Assembly: GCF_937859915.1 (NCBI RefSeq)
Contig: NZ_CALMAW010000118.1
Span: forward strand, 25,677-89,676
DNA: 64,000 nt
DNA from: an uncultured Sphingomonas sp.
GTDB taxonomy: Bacteria > Pseudomonadota > Alphaproteobacteria > Sphingomonadales > Sphingomonadaceae
Direction of reading: 5' to 3'
Positions 9,118 to 20,447 of the stretch are shown here, piece by piece. The translations under genes and the position numbers were made by a program. The notes under the pieces are model-generated. The model was not told the origin of the DNA and searched no databases. It saw only the letters and a program-made list of their open reading frames with translations. Numbering within the stretch: the first letter of the stretch is position 1; each line of letters opens with the position of its first letter.

Positions 9118-11565
9118 GTGCAGAAGTTTGATGCGTCGTTTCTGGCCGGGGGCGGCGAGATGGGCGTTTTGTTGCGGGCAACCGACTGGTCCGCGACGCC
9201 GCTCGGGGCGGCCGAGACCTGGCCGTCCACGCTGCGGTCGATGCTTTCGGCGCTGCTCAATTCGCCGATACTGGGTGCGGTGCTCTGGGGGCCGGAGCTG
9301 CTGTTCCTCTACAACGACGCCTATGTGCCGTCGCTCGCCGATCGCCACCCCGCGGCCTTGGGACGCCCGGTGTCCGAGGTGTGGGGGGACGCCTGGGCGC
9401 AGGTGTCTGCCCCCTTCTATCATTGTCTCGCAACCGGCGAGGGCTTCAAGAGCGAGGACGTCGTGCTGCCGATCGTGCGCCACGGCGTGCGCGAGACGAC
9501 CTATTGGGATTTCAGCGCGACCGCGATCCGCGACGACCAGGGCGCGATCGTCGGGCTGCTCAACCAGGGATTCGAGACCACGCAGCGGATCCGCGCGCAG
9601 CGCGAGCTGATCTCGGCCGAGGCCTCGTCGGCGCAGGTGCTCGATGCGACGTCCGAGGCCTTTTACGCGGTCGATCGCAACGGGGTGACGACGCTGTGCA
9701 ACACCGCGTTCGTCAAGATGCTGGGCTTCGACAACAAGGCGGATGTGATCGGCCGCGCGCTTCACGGCCTCATCCACCATTCACACCCCGGCGGCGCCCA
9801 TTATGACCGTGTCGACTGCCCGATCTACCAGGCCGCGGCGAGCGGCATCGCGGCGTTCGTCGACGACGAGCTGTTCTTCCGGCTCGACGGCACCGCCTTC
9901 CCGGTCGAGTATCGCGCCGAGCCGATCGTCGTCGACGGCGTGCTGACCGGCGCGATCTGCACCTTCTCCGACGTCACCGAACGCCGCGCCACCCAGGCGG
10001 CGCTGGCGCAGCTCAACGAGACGCTCGAACAGCAGGTCGTCGCGCGCACCGCCGAGCGCGACCGGATGTGGGAGACCTCGCTCGACCTGCTGCTGATCCT
10101 CGATTTCGACGGCGTGCTCCGCCGCGTCAATCCGGCCTGGACGACGATCCTCGGCTATGCCCCGCACGAGCTGGTCGGCCACCATACCGTCGAGTTCGTC
10201 ATCCCCGACGATCATGACACGGTCCGCGCCTACACGGCGGCGGCGGCGGGACACAGTCCGCGGATCGAGAATCGCTGCCGCCACAAGGACGGCTCGATCC
10301 GCTGGATCTCCTGGGTCGCCGCCCCCGCCGGCGGCATGACCTATGCGACCGGCCGCGACGTCACGCTCGACAAGGCGCGCGCCGAGGAACTCGCCGAAAC
10401 GCAGGAGGCGCTGCGCCAGAGCCAGAAGATGGAGGCGGTCGGGCAGCTGACCGGCGGGCTCGCCCACGACTTCAACAATCTGCTGACCGGGGTGATGGGC
10501 AATCTCGAATTGCTCCAGCTGCGCATCGCGCGCGGCCGGTTCGACGACGTCGATCGCTTCATCAACGCAGCGCAGAGCGCCGGGCGCCGCGCCGCCGCGC
10601 TCACCCAGCGGCTGCTCGCCTTCTCGCGCCGGCAGACGCTCGATCCGCGGCCGACCGACGTCAACCGGCTGATCCTCGGCCTGGAAGAGATGCTGAGCCG
10701 CACCGTCGGCCCGGCGAACCGCATCGAGGTGGTCGGCACCGCCGGCTTGTGGACGGCGATGATCGATGCCGGCCAGCTCGAGAACGCGCTGCTCAACCTG
10801 TGCATCAACGCGCGCGACGCGATGCCCGACGGCGGCCGGATCACGATCGAGACCGCCAACAAATGGATGGACGACCGCACCGCGCGTGACCGCGATCTTG
10901 CGCCCGGCCAATATCTGTCGATCTGCGTCACCGACACCGGCACCGGGATGACCGCCGACACGATCAAGCGCGCCTTCGATCCCTTCTACACCACCAAGCC
11001 GATCGGGCAGGGGACCGGGCTCGGCCTGTCGATGATCTACGGCTTCGCGCGGCAATCGGGCGGCCAGGTGCGGATCTATTCCGAGCTCGGGCAGGGGACC
11101 ACGGTGTGCATCTATCTGCCGCGTCACGTCGGCGAGGCGGATCTGCCCGTCGTCCACGACGACGGCGCCGCACCGCATGACGGCGAGGGCGCGACCGTGC
11201 TGGTCGTCGACGACGAGGCGAGCATCCGGCACCTCGTCGACGAGGTGCTCGAGGAGACGGGCTATAGCGTGATCGGCGCCGCCGACGGCGCCGCGGGGAT
11301 CAAGATCCTCCAGTCCGCCAAGCGGATCGATCTGCTGATCACCGACGTCGGCCTGCCCAACGGCATGAACGGCCGCCAGGTCGCGGACGCCGCCCGCGCG
11401 CTGCGGCCCGGGCTCAAAGTGCTGTTCATCACCGGCTATGCCGAGAATGCCGCGGTCGGCAACGGCCATCTCGAACCGGGGATGGAATTGCTGACCAAGC
11501 CCTTCGCGATGAGCGATCTGGTGCGCAAGGTGCAGGAAATGCTCGCGCCTTCGCCCGGCGGCTGA
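9118..11565 (+). CDS. Hybrid sensor histidine kinase with PAS domains and a C-terminal receiver
   Basis: An 815-residue cytoplasmic signalling protein with no obvious membrane segment. Domains in order: an N-terminal PAS-like region (about 1-160), a PAS domain (about 175-300, [16 protein letters not shown]), another PAS domain (about 320-420, [20 protein letters not shown]), HisKA with the phospho-acceptor His near residue 449 ([15 protein letters not shown]), a HATPase with N box and DTGTGM and GTGLGLS G boxes, and a receiver from about 694 (VLVVDDEAS) with phospho-acceptor Asp in LLITDVGLP near 743. GTG at 9118 is the start, preceded by GAGG about five bases away. No cognate regulator or output gene is adjacent, so it is an orphan. 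Light, redox or metabolite sensing by the PAS domains is possible; no residue decides it. Confidence 0.9.
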   Translation: MQKFDASFLAGGGEMGVLLRATDWSATPLGAAETWPSTLRSMLSALLNSPILGAVLWGPELLFLYNDAYVPSLADRHPAALGRPVSEVWGDAWAQVSAPFYHCLATGEGFKSEDVVLPIVRHGVRETTYWDFSATAIRDDQGAIVGLLNQGFETTQRIRAQRELISAEASSAQVLDATSEAFYAVDRNGVTTLCNTAFVKMLGFDNKADVIGRALHGLIHHSHPGGAHYDRVDCPIYQAAASGIAAFVDDELFFRLDGTAFPVEYRAEPIVVDGVLTGAICTFSDVTERRATQAALAQLNETLEQQVVARTAERDRMWETSLDLLLILDFDGVLRRVNPAWTTILGYAPHELVGHHTVEFVIPDDHDTVRAYTAAAAGHSPRIENRCRHKDGSIRWISWVAAPAGGMTYATGRDVTLDKARAEELAETQEALRQSQKMEAVGQLTGGLAHDFNNLLTGVMGNLELLQLRIARGRFDDVDRFINAAQSAGRRAAALTQRLLAFSRRQTLDPRPTDVNRLILGLEEMLSRTVGPANRIEVVGTAGLWTAMIDAGQLENALLNLCINARDAMPDGGRITIETANKWMDDRTARDRDLAPGQYLSICVTDTGTGMTADTIKRAFDPFYTTKPIGQGTGLGLSMIYGFARQSGGQVRIYSELGQGTTVCIYLPRHVGEADLPVVHDDGAAPHDGEGATVLVVDDEASIRHLVDEVLEETGYSVIGAADGAAGIKILQSAKRIDLLITDVGLPNGMNGRQVADAARALRPGLKVLFITGYAENAAVGNGHLEPGMELLTKPFAMSDLVRKVQEMLAPSPGG

Positions 11566-11665
11566 GCGTCGTCGCGCCGAACTTTTTTTGGCGGTGGACC
11601 AGCGCTACGGCGTGACGGCGCGCGCGGAGCATGCGACGACGCCCCGATCTGAGGAGACCATCGCC

Positions 11666-12775
11666 ATGAAGACCCGTGCCGCCGTCGCGTTCGAGGCGAA
11701 GCGCCCGCTCGAGATTGTCGAACTCGATCTCGAGGGCCCCAAGGCCGGCGAGGTGCTGGTCGAGATCATGGCGACGGGCATCTGCCACACCGACGCCTAT
11801 ACGCTCGACGGGCTCGATTCGGAGGGCCTGTTCCCGAGCGTGCTGGGGCATGAGGGCGCCGGCATCGTGCGCGAGGTCGGGGCGGGCGTCACCTCGGTCA
11901 AGCCGGGCGATCATGTCATTCCGCTCTACACCCCGGAATGTCGCCAGTGTAAGGCGTGCCTGTCGGGCAAGACCAACCTCTGCACCGCGATCCGCGCCAC
12001 CCAGGGCAAGGGGCTGATGCCCGACGGCACGACGCGCTTCTCCTACAAGGGCGCGCCGATCTTTCATTATATGGGCTGCTCGACCTTCTCCAACTTCACC
12101 GTGCTGCCCGAGATCGCGGTCGCCAAGATCCGCGACGACGCGCCGTTCAAGACCAGCTGCTACGTCGGCTGCGGCGTCACCACCGGTGTCGGCGCGGTGG
12201 TCAACACCGCCAAGGTCCAGGTCGGCGACACGGTGATCGTGTTCGGGCTCGGCGGGATCGGGCTCAACGTGCTGCAGGGCGCGCGGCTGGCGGGGGCGGG
12301 GATGATCGTCGGCGTCGACATCAATCCCGACCGCGAGGCCTGGGGCACGCGCTTCGGCATGACCCACTTCGTCAATCCCAAGACCGTCGAGGGCGACATC
12401 GTCGCGCATCTCGTCGCGCTGACCGACGGCGGCGCGGACTATACGTTCGACTGCACCGGCAACACGAATGTGATGCGCCAGGCGCTCGAGGCCTGTCACC
12501 GCGGCTGGGGCACCTCGATCGTGATCGGCGTGGCCGAGGCGGGCAAGGAGATCTCCACCCGCCCGTTCCAGCTCGTCACCGGGCGCAACTGGCGCGGCAC
12601 CGCGTTCGGCGGCGCCAAGGGGCGCACCGACGTCCCCAAGATCGTCGACTGGTACATGAACGGCAAGATCGAGATCGACCCGATGATCACCCATGTGCTG
12701 ACGCTCGACGACATCAACAGGGGATTCGAGCTGATGCACGCCGGCGAGAGCATCAGGAGCGTGGTGGTCTACTGA
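11666..12775 (+). CDS. frmA: S-(hydroxymethyl)glutathione dehydrogenase / class III alcohol dehydrogenase
   Basis: A 369-residue zinc enzyme that oxidises S-hydroxymethylglutathione, formed from formaldehyde and glutathione, to S-formylglutathione. The catalytic zinc site is visible in [12 protein letters not shown] and GHEGAGIV, the four structural zinc cysteines in [15 protein letters not shown], and the NAD-binding loop in [12 protein letters not shown]. The length is normal for class III ADH. The ATG at 11666 follows GAGGAG at 11651-11656; the frame is open upstream but without a ribosome site. The next gene is S-formylglutathione hydrolase, giving the complete two-step pathway to formate. 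Confidence 0.95.
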   Translation: MKTRAAVAFEAKRPLEIVELDLEGPKAGEVLVEIMATGICHTDAYTLDGLDSEGLFPSVLGHEGAGIVREVGAGVTSVKPGDHVIPLYTPECRQCKACLSGKTNLCTAIRATQGKGLMPDGTTRFSYKGAPIFHYMGCSTFSNFTVLPEIAVAKIRDDAPFKTSCYVGCGVTTGVGAVVNTAKVQVGDTVIVFGLGGIGLNVLQGARLAGAGMIVGVDINPDREAWGTRFGMTHFVNPKTVEGDIVAHLVALTDGGADYTFDCTGNTNVMRQALEACHRGWGTSIVIGVAEAGKEISTRPFQLVTGRNWRGTAFGGAKGRTDVPKIVDWYMNGKIEIDPMITHVLTLDDINRGFELMHAGESIRSVVVY

Positions 12776-12782
12776 CATCCCG

Positions 12783-12866
12783 AGTCACCCCGGCGTCCGA
12801 GCCGGGGTCTCGCTTCTTCGTTGAGGCGGTCTGGGCAGCGGAAGCCCCGGTCGAGGCTGGGGTGAC
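12783..12866. repeat. Imperfect intergenic inverted repeat (GTCACCCC...GGGGTGAC)
   Basis: The left part begins GTCACCCCGGCGTCCGAG and the right part ends GGCTGGGGTGAC; each also folds on itself. It fills most of the gap between the two formaldehyde genes. Related GTCACCC-type palindromes occur at 15487-15515 and 29235-29264, so this is a dispersed repeat family. It could act as an RNA processing or attenuation signal inside the operon. Confidence 0.6.
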
Positions 12867-12888
12867 GAAGAGATTGCAAGGGAAACGC

Positions 12889-13725
12889 ATGGACACGCTA
12901 TCGACCAATATGGCGTTCGGCGGCACGCAGGGCGTGTACCGCCACGCTTCGTCCGCGACGGGCACCGACATGACCTTCTCGGTCTACATCCCGCCGCACG
13001 CCGAGGGGACGACATTGCCGGTGGTCTGGTATCTATCGGGCCTGACCTGCACCCACGCCAACGTCACCGACAAGGGCGAGTATCGCGCCGCCTGCGCCGA
13101 GCTCGGGCTGATCTTCGTCGCACCCGACACCTCGCCGCGCGGCGAGGGCGTCGCCGACGATCCCGACGGCGCCTATGATTTCGGGCTCGGCGCGGGCTTC
13201 TACCTCGACGCCACCGAGCCGCCGTTCGCGGCCCAGTATCGGATGGCGTCCTACATCACCGCGGAATTGCCCGCGCTCGTTGCGGCACACTTCCCTGCGG
13301 ATATGGCCCGCCAGTCGATCATGGGCCATTCGATGGGCGGCCACGGCGCGCTGACCCTGGGGCTGACCCATCCCGACCGCTACCGCGCGATCTCGGCCTT
13401 CGCGCCGATCGTCGCGCCGAGCCAGGTGCCCTGGGGCCGCAAGGCGTTCGGCGGCTATCTCGGCGCCGATCCCGCGGCCTGGCGCCGCCACGACGCGGTC
13501 GCGCTGATCGAGGATGGCGCGCGGGTGCCGGCGCTGCTCGTCGACCAGGGTGACGCGGATAAATTTCTGTCCGAGCAACTCCGGCCGGCGCTGCTGGCGC
13601 ACGCCTGCGCCGCGGCCGGGATCGACCTCGAGCTGCGGATCCAGCCCGGCTACGACCATAGCTATTATTTCATCTCGACCTTCATGGCCGAGCATCTCCG
13701 TTGGCACGCCGCGCGGCTAAGATAA
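12889..13725 (+). CDS. fghA: S-formylglutathione hydrolase
   Basis: A 278-residue esterase-D family serine hydrolase that releases formate and glutathione from S-formylglutathione. The nucleophile elbow is GHSMGGHGAL, the acid is in DQGDADKFL and the catalytic His in GYDHSYYF; the N-terminal VWYLSGLTCTHAN block is diagnostic of the family. The ATG at 12889 is supported by AAGGGAAA at 12878-12885. It lies 113 bases behind frmA in the same direction, separated only by an inverted repeat, and completes glutathione-dependent formaldehyde detoxification. Confidence 0.95.
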   Translation: MDTLSTNMAFGGTQGVYRHASSATGTDMTFSVYIPPHAEGTTLPVVWYLSGLTCTHANVTDKGEYRAACAELGLIFVAPDTSPRGEGVADDPDGAYDFGLGAGFYLDATEPPFAAQYRMASYITAELPALVAAHFPADMARQSIMGHSMGGHGALTLGLTHPDRYRAISAFAPIVAPSQVPWGRKAFGGYLGADPAAWRRHDAVALIEDGARVPALLVDQGDADKFLSEQLRPALLAHACAAAGIDLELRIQPGYDHSYYFISTFMAEHLRWHAARLR

Positions 13726-13735
13726 GTCTCGATAC

Positions 13736-13783
13736 CGTCATTGCGAGCCGCACCCCCGGGCCGGGCCCGGGGTCGCCATGACG
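13736..13783. repeat. Palindromic intergenic element (CGTCATTGCGA...CATGACG)
   Basis: Outer arms CGTCAT and ATGACG enclose an inner GC palindrome around CCCCGGGCCGGGCCCGGGG. It lies between the convergent fghA and DUF2252 genes, so it may act as a two-way terminator; it resembles bacterial REP-type repeats. Confidence 0.5.
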
Positions 13784-13799
13784 CGTTCGGGAAGATCGA

Positions 13800-14999
13800 C
13801 TACGCCGCCAGCGCGTAGCGCCGACAATGGTCGAGATAGGCCGCCTCGTGCGTGCCGGCGAGCGAGACCACGCTTTCCCACAGCCAGGTCGGCGCGTCGA
13901 TCGATCCGGCGCGGTCGGTGTCGAGCAGGGCCAGCCAGTCGCGCCGCGTCGCGTCGTCCATCTGCCGGGCGTGCGCCTTGCCGACGACGAAGGCGAGATA
14001 GCGCGCGGCCTTGACCGCCTCGCTATGGCCGAACTGCTCGATCTCGATCTTGAGGTCCTGCGGCGCGAGCTCGCGGATGAACAGCGAGCGGCCGAGCATC
14101 CGCACCGGGATGATGCGGTCGCCGAGATGCGGCGACAGCGCACGGGCGGCGGCGGCGACGCGGTCGCCATTGTCCTTGGGCATCTTGGCGCCGGGGCTCG
14201 CGGGGGCGATCGGTGCGGTCGCCTCCTTGAGGTCGACCAGCGCATAGTCCGATCGGCCCTTGGCGTTCTTGAGCCCGAGGATCGCGGCGAAGCGCCATAG
14301 CCCCAGCGAGCTGCAGCCCTTCATCCAATAGGCGGCATCGACCAGCCGGACCTCGCGGTCGAGGTCCTTATGATCCAGCGACAGCACAAGGTTGGCGACG
14401 CCTGGATCCTCGAACACGTCCTTGAGCGCGGCGCGCTCCTTGGCGTCGAGCGCCCAGAATTTGCGCCCGAGCGGGATCGTCGGTTCGACCGCGTCGAGGC
14501 GTTCGCGGGCGAGATGCCGCCAGCGCCGCCCGATCGCCCGCTTGCGCACCGAGGTGACGACCTCGGGCTCGGGGCCGGATGCGCCGCTGGTCGGGTCCTG
14601 CATCGCCGCGGCATAGCCCTCGATCATCGCCTCGATCATCCGCGCCGTGGTGACGCCGGGGAGGTCGGAGCCGCGCGCGGCGGTCGCCAGCGACAGGCCG
14701 AGCCGGATCAAATCGTGCGCGGGGTTGCCGATCACCGCCTGGTCGAGATCGCGGATCTGCACCTCGACGCGACCGTCGCCCGCGGCGATCGGGCCGAGAT
14801 TGCCGAGATGGCAGTCCCCGCAGATCCAGATCGACGGCCCCTGCGGCACCCGCCGCGCGCTCGGCGAGGCGGCGAGCCATTCGTAGAATTTGGCGGTGTT
14901 GCCGCGGACATAGGCATGCGCCGAGCGCGCCATCTTGAGCGTGCGCTTGGCCTCGAGGATGGTCGCGCGTTCGGTGATGTCGGGCGTGGGCTGGGGCAT
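13800..14999 (-). CDS. DUF2252 family protein
   Basis: A 399-residue protein with the DUF2252 signature. Kinase-like blocks are visible: ICGDCHLGNLGPI (resembling the HGDxHxxN loop of aminoglycoside phosphotransferases) followed by IRDLDQAVIGNPAHDLIRL (resembling the metal-binding DFD region). A small-molecule kinase-like fold is thus likely, but no substrate is established for the family. The ATG at 14999 (MPQPTPD) is chosen; GAGGA lies about 11 bases upstream, and the longer open frame overlaps the divergent small gene. It shares a divergent region with the acidic protein at 15149 and lies beside dps and catalase, consistent with general stress expression (inference). Confidence 0.75.
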   Translation of the reverse strand: MPQPTPDITERATILEAKRTLKMARSAHAYVRGNTAKFYEWLAASPSARRVPQGPSIWICGDCHLGNLGPIAAGDGRVEVQIRDLDQAVIGNPAHDLIRLGLSLATAARGSDLPGVTTARMIEAMIEGYAAAMQDPTSGASGPEPEVVTSVRKRAIGRRWRHLARERLDAVEPTIPLGRKFWALDAKERAALKDVFEDPGVANLVLSLDHKDLDREVRLVDAAYWMKGCSSLGLWRFAAILGLKNAKGRSDYALVDLKEATAPIAPASPGAKMPKDNGDRVAAAARALSPHLGDRIIPVRMLGRSLFIRELAPQDLKIEIEQFGHSEAVKAARYLAFVVGKAHARQMDDATRRDWLALLDTDRAGSIDAPTWLWESVVSLAGTHEAAYLDHCRRYALAA

Positions 15000-15148
15000 G
15001 CTGGCAATTGTCCTCGATAGATGAACGCTCAACGACCGGCGCGGCGGTTCGGCTTCGTTTAGGCCATATATTTCAGGGTGATGGTCCAGGACCGAATGCC
15101 GCGCGTTCAGATGTCGCAAGCCCGATGCCGGGCGACAGGAGATGCGAT

Positions 15149-15457
15149 ATGGCGACGACACTCAAGGCCCATTTCGAGACGCGGCGCGACGCCGACATGA
15201 CAGTCGAGCGGCTGGTCCAGGAATTCGGCGTCGAGCGCACCGATATCTTCGTCACCACCACCGGCGGCGAGAACAGTGCGGGCGAAGAGACGGCGGGATC
15301 GGACGGCGAGGCCGGGCAGCCGGCTCCCGAGGCGCGCGACGATGCGGCGCTGCATGGCCCGATCGAGGTCTCGGTCGATCTCGAGGACGAGGGCAAGGTC
15401 GCGGATGTCCGGTCGGCCTTCGCCGAATTCGGTGCCGCGGATCTGGCGGAAGGCTGA
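15149..15457 (+). CDS. Small acidic protein, possibly stress-related (102 aa)
   Basis: A 102-residue soluble protein. The start is ATG 15149 with AGGAG at 15138-15142. The N-terminal segment (LKAHFETRRDADMTVERLVQ then ERTDIFVTTT) and the C-terminal segment (IEVSVDLEDEGKVADVRSAF) look like two beta-alpha units joined by an acidic, low-complexity linker (residues 40-70). The N-terminal pattern resembles the general-stress YflT-like fold, but this is a weak visual match. Its position between DUF2252 and dps fits a stress regulon; function unknown. Confidence 0.7.
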   Translation: MATTLKAHFETRRDADMTVERLVQEFGVERTDIFVTTTGGENSAGEETAGSDGEAGQPAPEARDDAALHGPIEVSVDLEDEGKVADVRSAFAEFGAADLAEG

Positions 15458-15486
15458 GCGACACGATCTATCGGATCAGCAGCCCT

Positions 15487-15515
15487 CGTCACCCTGGCCT
15501 TGCGCCGGGGTGACG
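15487..15515. repeat. GTCACCC/GGGTGAC palindrome
   Basis: CGTCACCC and GGGTGACG arms surround an imperfect GC core. It belongs to the same dispersed type as 12783-12866 and 29235-29264. Confidence 0.5.
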
Positions 15516-15522
15516 GGGTTGT

Positions 15523-15552
15523 GGCCGCTGCGTCACCGACGACGCAGCGGCC
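15523..15552. terminator. Bidirectional hairpin between the acidic protein gene and dps
   Basis: A perfect 12-base-pair stem, GGCCGCTGCGTC with GACGCAGCGGCC, and a six-base loop. It lies between two convergent genes. On the plus strand TTAG follows; no long T-run is present in either direction. Confidence 0.6.
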
Positions 15553-15557
15553 TTAGC

Positions 15558-16151
15558 TCATTTGTCGGCGCGCAGCAGCGCGGTCTCGGCGAGATGCTCG
15601 GCGATGAACCAGACCTGCGGCTCGTTGGTGCGGATCACATTGCTGACGAGCAGGTCGTTGGTGCCGTCGTCACCCGATTCGTCGGCCTGGTCGGCGCCCT
15701 CATGCGCCTGGCGCAGGATGATCTCATGCGCCTCGAGCAGACGCGACAGCTGCGTCGGCACGTCCTCGCGGCCCTTGGGTGGGCGGGGGATCTTGGTCAT
15801 CTCGGCGACATCGGGTGCCATCGCGATGCTGATCCCGCCGAGCGCCATGATCCGCTCGGCGATCATGTCGACGAGCTCGACCTGCGCCTCATAGTGCGTG
15901 TCGAGCAGCAGATGGAGCTGGTAGAAGGTCGCGCCCGACATCTGCCAATGATGCTTCTTGTACATGTCGCGGAGCGTCATCGTGTCGGCGAGCATCTGGT
16001 TGAGCGTCGCGACGCTCTGCGTCCGCGCATTGTCCTCGAGCGCGAGCGGCAGGTTCTTGAGCGTGCCATAGGGCTGGATTTCGCGATATTCGACCTTGTA
16101 CTGCGGCTGGGCCTCGGTCGTCGGTTTCGCTGCGGCGGGTTTCCTGGCCAT
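15558..16151 (-). CDS. dps: Dps-family ferritin-like DNA-protection protein
   Basis: A 197-residue Dps protein that stores iron and consumes peroxide, forming a dodecamer. The ferroxidase pattern is intact: KKHHWQMSG (His 68), QLH (His 80), then LLDTHYEAQ (Asp 84, Glu 88). The N-terminal tail is Lys/Ala-rich (MARKPAAAKP), as in DNA-binding Dps proteins. It is slightly longer than the usual 155-180 residues because of both tails, the C-terminal part containing an acidic loop (ADESGDDGTND). The ATG at 16151 follows GGAAGGGAA. It is next to catalase on the same strand but separated by about 134 bases, so probably an independent unit of an oxidative-stress block. Confidence 0.93.
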   Translation of the reverse strand: MARKPAAAKPTTEAQPQYKVEYREIQPYGTLKNLPLALEDNARTQSVATLNQMLADTMTLRDMYKKHHWQMSGATFYQLHLLLDTHYEAQVELVDMIAERIMALGGISIAMAPDVAEMTKIPRPPKGREDVPTQLSRLLEAHEIILRQAHEGADQADESGDDGTNDLLVSNVIRTNEPQVWFIAEHLAETALLRADK

Positions 16152-16285
16152 GTCTGTTTTCCCTTCCCGGACGGCAGGATGCGCCGCCAATTGGTGCTGC
16201 TCAAACGGCACCGGCGCGATTAAGTGCCGATGCCGTTGAGACATTTGATGGTGCCGCCGCCGGGCGAACCCAGCGGCGGTGGTCG

Positions 16286-18430
16286 TCAGGCCGCGGCGGG
16301 CGCGAGAAAGGCCGCGGCGTCGAGATCGGTGGTCAGTTCGCGATCCCACAGGCGAAGCTGCCCGCAGGTCTTGACGAACGTCTTGGCGTCGGCGGCCTTG
16401 CCGAGCTCGATCAGCCCCGCGTCCATGTCGTCCTCGCCGATCCCGGCCTTGTCGATCAGCGGTAGCGCATCGGCGGTATAGCCGATGAACTTGCTGTGCC
16501 CGAAGGCGTCGCTGACGAAGTCCTTGGCGGTCTTGTCCTTGGCGAGCATCGCCGCGCCATCGACCGACAGCACCAGCGCGACGGCATCATAGAGGATCGA
16601 CGGTCCGCCATCGATCTTCTGCTTGCCCTCGACCAGCGTGCCGTCGTCGAGCGTCGCACCCGCGACCTTGGGGGTGATGATCTCGTACACCGCCTTGGCA
16701 GCGACGACCGCATCGATCAGCGCGGTGACGATCGCCGCCTCGGCGCCGTCGGTGACGAGAATGCCGAGCTTGCGGCCCTCGAAACTGCCCTTGGCGGTCT
16801 TGGCGATGCTGAGCGCATCGGACGGCGGCAGGTCGGTGCGCGTCTCGACCGCGGCGGGGGCCGGCGCCGGCATCGCCTTGAGGCCGAGACCGGTCGCGAC
16901 GGTCTGCGCGAGCTTCGCGTCGATGTTGAGCAGATGCCCGACCATCAGCTCGCGGATATCGACGCGCTCGACCTTGGAGAGCTCGAACACCAGCGCGTCG
17001 CCGATATGCTTCTGCTCGATGTCGGTCTGGCTGATGAAGAACTGACGCGCCTGGCTATAATGGTCGGCGAAGCTCGCCGAGCGCACCTGCGCCTTGCGAC
17101 CGGTCTCCTCGGCGGCGAAATGCTTGTAGCCGGTGGTCGGGCTCTCGCGCGGGCCGGCCCAGCTGTTTGGCTCGTAATTGGCGCGACCCTTGGGGTTGCG
17201 CATCGCCATGTGGCCGTCCTGCTGGAAATTGTTCACCGGCACATGCGGCTGGTTGATCGGGATGTGCGTGAAGTTCGGGCCGCCGAGGCGCTTGAGCTGC
17301 GTGTCGAGATAGGAGAAATTGCGGCCCTGGAGCAGCGGATCGTTGGTGAAACCGATGCCGGGTACGACATTCTGCGTGCAGAAGGCGACCTGCTCGGTCT
17401 CGGCGAAGAAATTGTCGACGACGCGGTCGAGCACGAAGCTGCCGATGATCTTGAGCGGGATCTGGTCCTCGGGGATCAGCTTGGTCGAATCGAGCACGTC
17501 GAACTCGAACTTGTCCGCGAACTCGTCGTCGAACAGCTGGACGCCAAGCTCCCACTCGGGCGGCGTGCCCATCGTGATCGCGTCCCACAGGTCGCGGCGG
17601 TGATAGTCGGGATCGGCCCCGTTGATCTTGACCGCCTCGTTCCACAGTACCGACTGCAGCCCGAGCTTGGGCTTCCAGATGAACTTGACGTAGGTGCCCT
17701 TGCCCTCGGCGTCGATCAGCCGGAAGGTGTGGACCCCGAAGCCCTCGATCATGCGGAACGAGCGCGGGATCGTGCGGTCGGACATGATCCACATGATCAT
17801 GTGCATCGATTCCGGGGTCAGCGAGATGAAGTCCCAGAAATTGTCATGCGCGGTCTGCGCCTGCGGGAAGCCGCGATCGGGTTCCTGCTTGGCGGCGTGG
17901 ATCAGATCGGGGAATTTGATCGCATCTTGGATGAAGAACACCGGGATGTTGTTGCCGACGAGGTCCCAATTGCCCTCCTTGGTGTAGAATTTCATCGAGA
18001 AGCCGCGCACGTCGCGCGCCAGATCGGGCGAGCCCTTGTTGCCCGACACGGTCGAGAAGCGGACGAACATCGGGGTCTTCTCGCCGACCTCGGACAGGAT
18101 CTTGGCGGTGGTGATGTCCCCGAGCGATTCGGTCAGCGTGAAGGTGCCGTGCGCGCCGAAGCCGCGGGCATGGACGACACGCTCGGGGATACGCTCATGA
18201 TCGAAGTGGAAGATCTTCTCGCGGAAGTGGAAATCCTCGAGCAGCGCAGGGCCGCGCGCGCCGACCTTGAGATGATTCTGGTCGTCGGCGACCGGAATGC
18301 CCTGCTGTGTGGTCAGCACCTCGCCGTCGGCACCGGCGATCTGGTGGGTCTCGCCCCCTTCGCCGATGATCGTCTCGAAACTGGTCGCCTGCGATGCAGC
18401 GCCCGTATCCTTGCCCAATGTCTTTGCCAT
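16286..18430 (-). CDS. katE: Large-subunit monofunctional catalase with C-terminal DJ-1/PfpI-like domain (HPII type)
   Basis: A 714-residue clade-2 haem catalase decomposing hydrogen peroxide. The distal His is His 87 ([13 protein letters not shown]), the distal Asn is in [13 protein letters not shown] (about 160) and the proximal haem-ligand Tyr is Tyr 374 (NFSYLDTQ). A class-I glutamine-amidotransferase-like domain follows from about residue 565 ([15 protein letters not shown]), as in E. coli HPII. The ATG at 18430 is chosen because AGAGGG lies 10 bases upstream; a GTG eight codons earlier has no well-spaced site. Its neighbours (dps, aldo/keto reductase, an ankyrin protein) point to oxidative-stress defence. 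Confidence 0.95.
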   Translation of the reverse strand: MAKTLGKDTGAASQATSFETIIGEGGETHQIAGADGEVLTTQQGIPVADDQNHLKVGARGPALLEDFHFREKIFHFDHERIPERVVHARGFGAHGTFTLTESLGDITTAKILSEVGEKTPMFVRFSTVSGNKGSPDLARDVRGFSMKFYTKEGNWDLVGNNIPVFFIQDAIKFPDLIHAAKQEPDRGFPQAQTAHDNFWDFISLTPESMHMIMWIMSDRTIPRSFRMIEGFGVHTFRLIDAEGKGTYVKFIWKPKLGLQSVLWNEAVKINGADPDYHRRDLWDAITMGTPPEWELGVQLFDDEFADKFEFDVLDSTKLIPEDQIPLKIIGSFVLDRVVDNFFAETEQVAFCTQNVVPGIGFTNDPLLQGRNFSYLDTQLKRLGGPNFTHIPINQPHVPVNNFQQDGHMAMRNPKGRANYEPNSWAGPRESPTTGYKHFAAEETGRKAQVRSASFADHYSQARQFFISQTDIEQKHIGDALVFELSKVERVDIRELMVGHLLNIDAKLAQTVATGLGLKAMPAPAPAAVETRTDLPPSDALSIAKTAKGSFEGRKLGILVTDGAEAAIVTALIDAVVAAKAVYEIITPKVAGATLDDGTLVEGKQKIDGGPSILYDAVALVLSVDGAAMLAKDKTAKDFVSDAFGHSKFIGYTADALPLIDKAGIGEDDMDAGLIELGKAADAKTFVKTCGQLRLWDRELTTDLDAAAFLAPAAA

Positions 18431-18687
18431 GATCCGCGAACCCTCTGTGTGCACCTCTCAAAAGCGCACGCGCGTCGAGAGAGTTGCCGGATAATCGGGA
18501 ATGTTAACCTAGAGCATAACGATTGTCCGCTGCCCACCGTGCCCGGTCGGTAGGCCTGCCGAGATCGCATCATCGCGTCGCGGTTTCCGCACCGCGCGCG
18601 CGTTTGTGGGGTCCGGCTGCGCAACCTCGACGGGTGCGGAACATTGGGAGCGGCGGGACGATCGCTATCGCCATTCAAGGAGACGTG

Positions 18688-19677
<990 letters not shown>

Positions 19678-19683
19678 AGCGTG

Positions 19684-19708
19684 CGCGGCCGCTCCGGCGG
19701 CCGCGTTT
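19684..19708. terminator. Hairpin terminator between convergent genes
   Basis: A perfect nine-base-pair stem CGCGGCCGC / GCGGCCGCG with a four-base loop, followed by TTT. It lies seven bases after the aldo/keto reductase stop and before the convergent ankyrin gene. Confidence 0.65.
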
Positions 19709-19726
19709 CGCCCGTTCAGCGGGGCG

Positions 19727-20269
19727 TCATCCCTTCGTCCGCCCGCCGGCGGCCGCGATCGCGGCGACCATCGGCGCATTGCCCTGTGCCTCGGCGACCG
19801 ACGCCGCGCTGTTGCCGGCCGCGTCGGTCACGCCCGGATCGGCGCCGGCGGCGAGCAGCATGTCGACGATCGCGGCGTGCCCGAACAGCGCGGCCATCAT
19901 CAGCGCGGTTTGGCCGGACTCGTTACGCAAGTTCACGTCGGCGCCGGCCTCGATCAGCAGCGCGGCGATCTGCGGATAGCCTTTGAAGGCGACCCCCATC
20001 AGCGCGCTGTTGCCGCGCGCGGAGTCGACGAGATCGACCGAGCCGCCGCGGGCGAGCAGCAAGGCCGTCGTCGTCGCCTGGCCGCTGTAGCTGGCGAGGA
20101 TCAGCGGCGTGAACCCCTTCGCGTCGCGCGCATTTACGGCGACGCCGGCGTGCAGCAGCGCCGGGATCACGTCGTCGCGACCACTCCGCGCGGCATCCAT
20201 CATCAGTTCGACCAGCCGCTCGGGGGAGGGCAGCGGCCGGGGTTCGTCCGAGGAAACGGTGTCGGTCAT
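19727..20269 (-). CDS. Ankyrin-repeat protein
   Basis: A 180-residue protein of about four ankyrin repeats (GFTPLILASYSGQATTTALL; GNSALMGVAFKGYPQIAALL; GQTALMMAALFGHAAIVDML; a degenerate last unit). No signal peptide or membrane segment is seen, so it is cytoplasmic. The ATG at 20269 has GGAG seven bases upstream. Ankyrin proteins encoded beside catalases (for example AnkB with KatB in Pseudomonas aeruginosa) support catalase function. Here an aldo/keto reductase lies between this gene and katE and all three are not co-directional, so a similar role is only a suggestion. Confidence 0.85.
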   Translation of the reverse strand: MTDTVSSDEPRPLPSPERLVELMMDAARSGRDDVIPALLHAGVAVNARDAKGFTPLILASYSGQATTTALLLARGGSVDLVDSARGNSALMGVAFKGYPQIAALLIEAGADVNLRNESGQTALMMAALFGHAAIVDMLLAAGADPGVTDAAGNSAASVAEAQGNAPMVAAIAAAGGRTKG

Positions 20270-20447
20270 GGTCTGGCTCCGCATTCGGCCGGCCTATCCG
20301 ATCGATCGTGCCGGAAACCGTCCAGCCGGGATTCGGTTCATCGCGCCTTTTCAACGCCGCCACGATCGGTTGCGGGAGCTCGCCGCTTTGCTTGCGTTCG
20401 GCGGTGGCGCCTTTCATGACGTCGATGTCCTGCAAGCGGAGACGGAT

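Noticed and set aside
18638-18662. GGAAC-N16-CGAT upstream of the aldo/keto reductase as an EcfG-type (general stress sigma) promoter
   Set aside because: The -10 element is CGAT, not CGTT, and no second stress gene in the block shows a better match, so the support is too thin.
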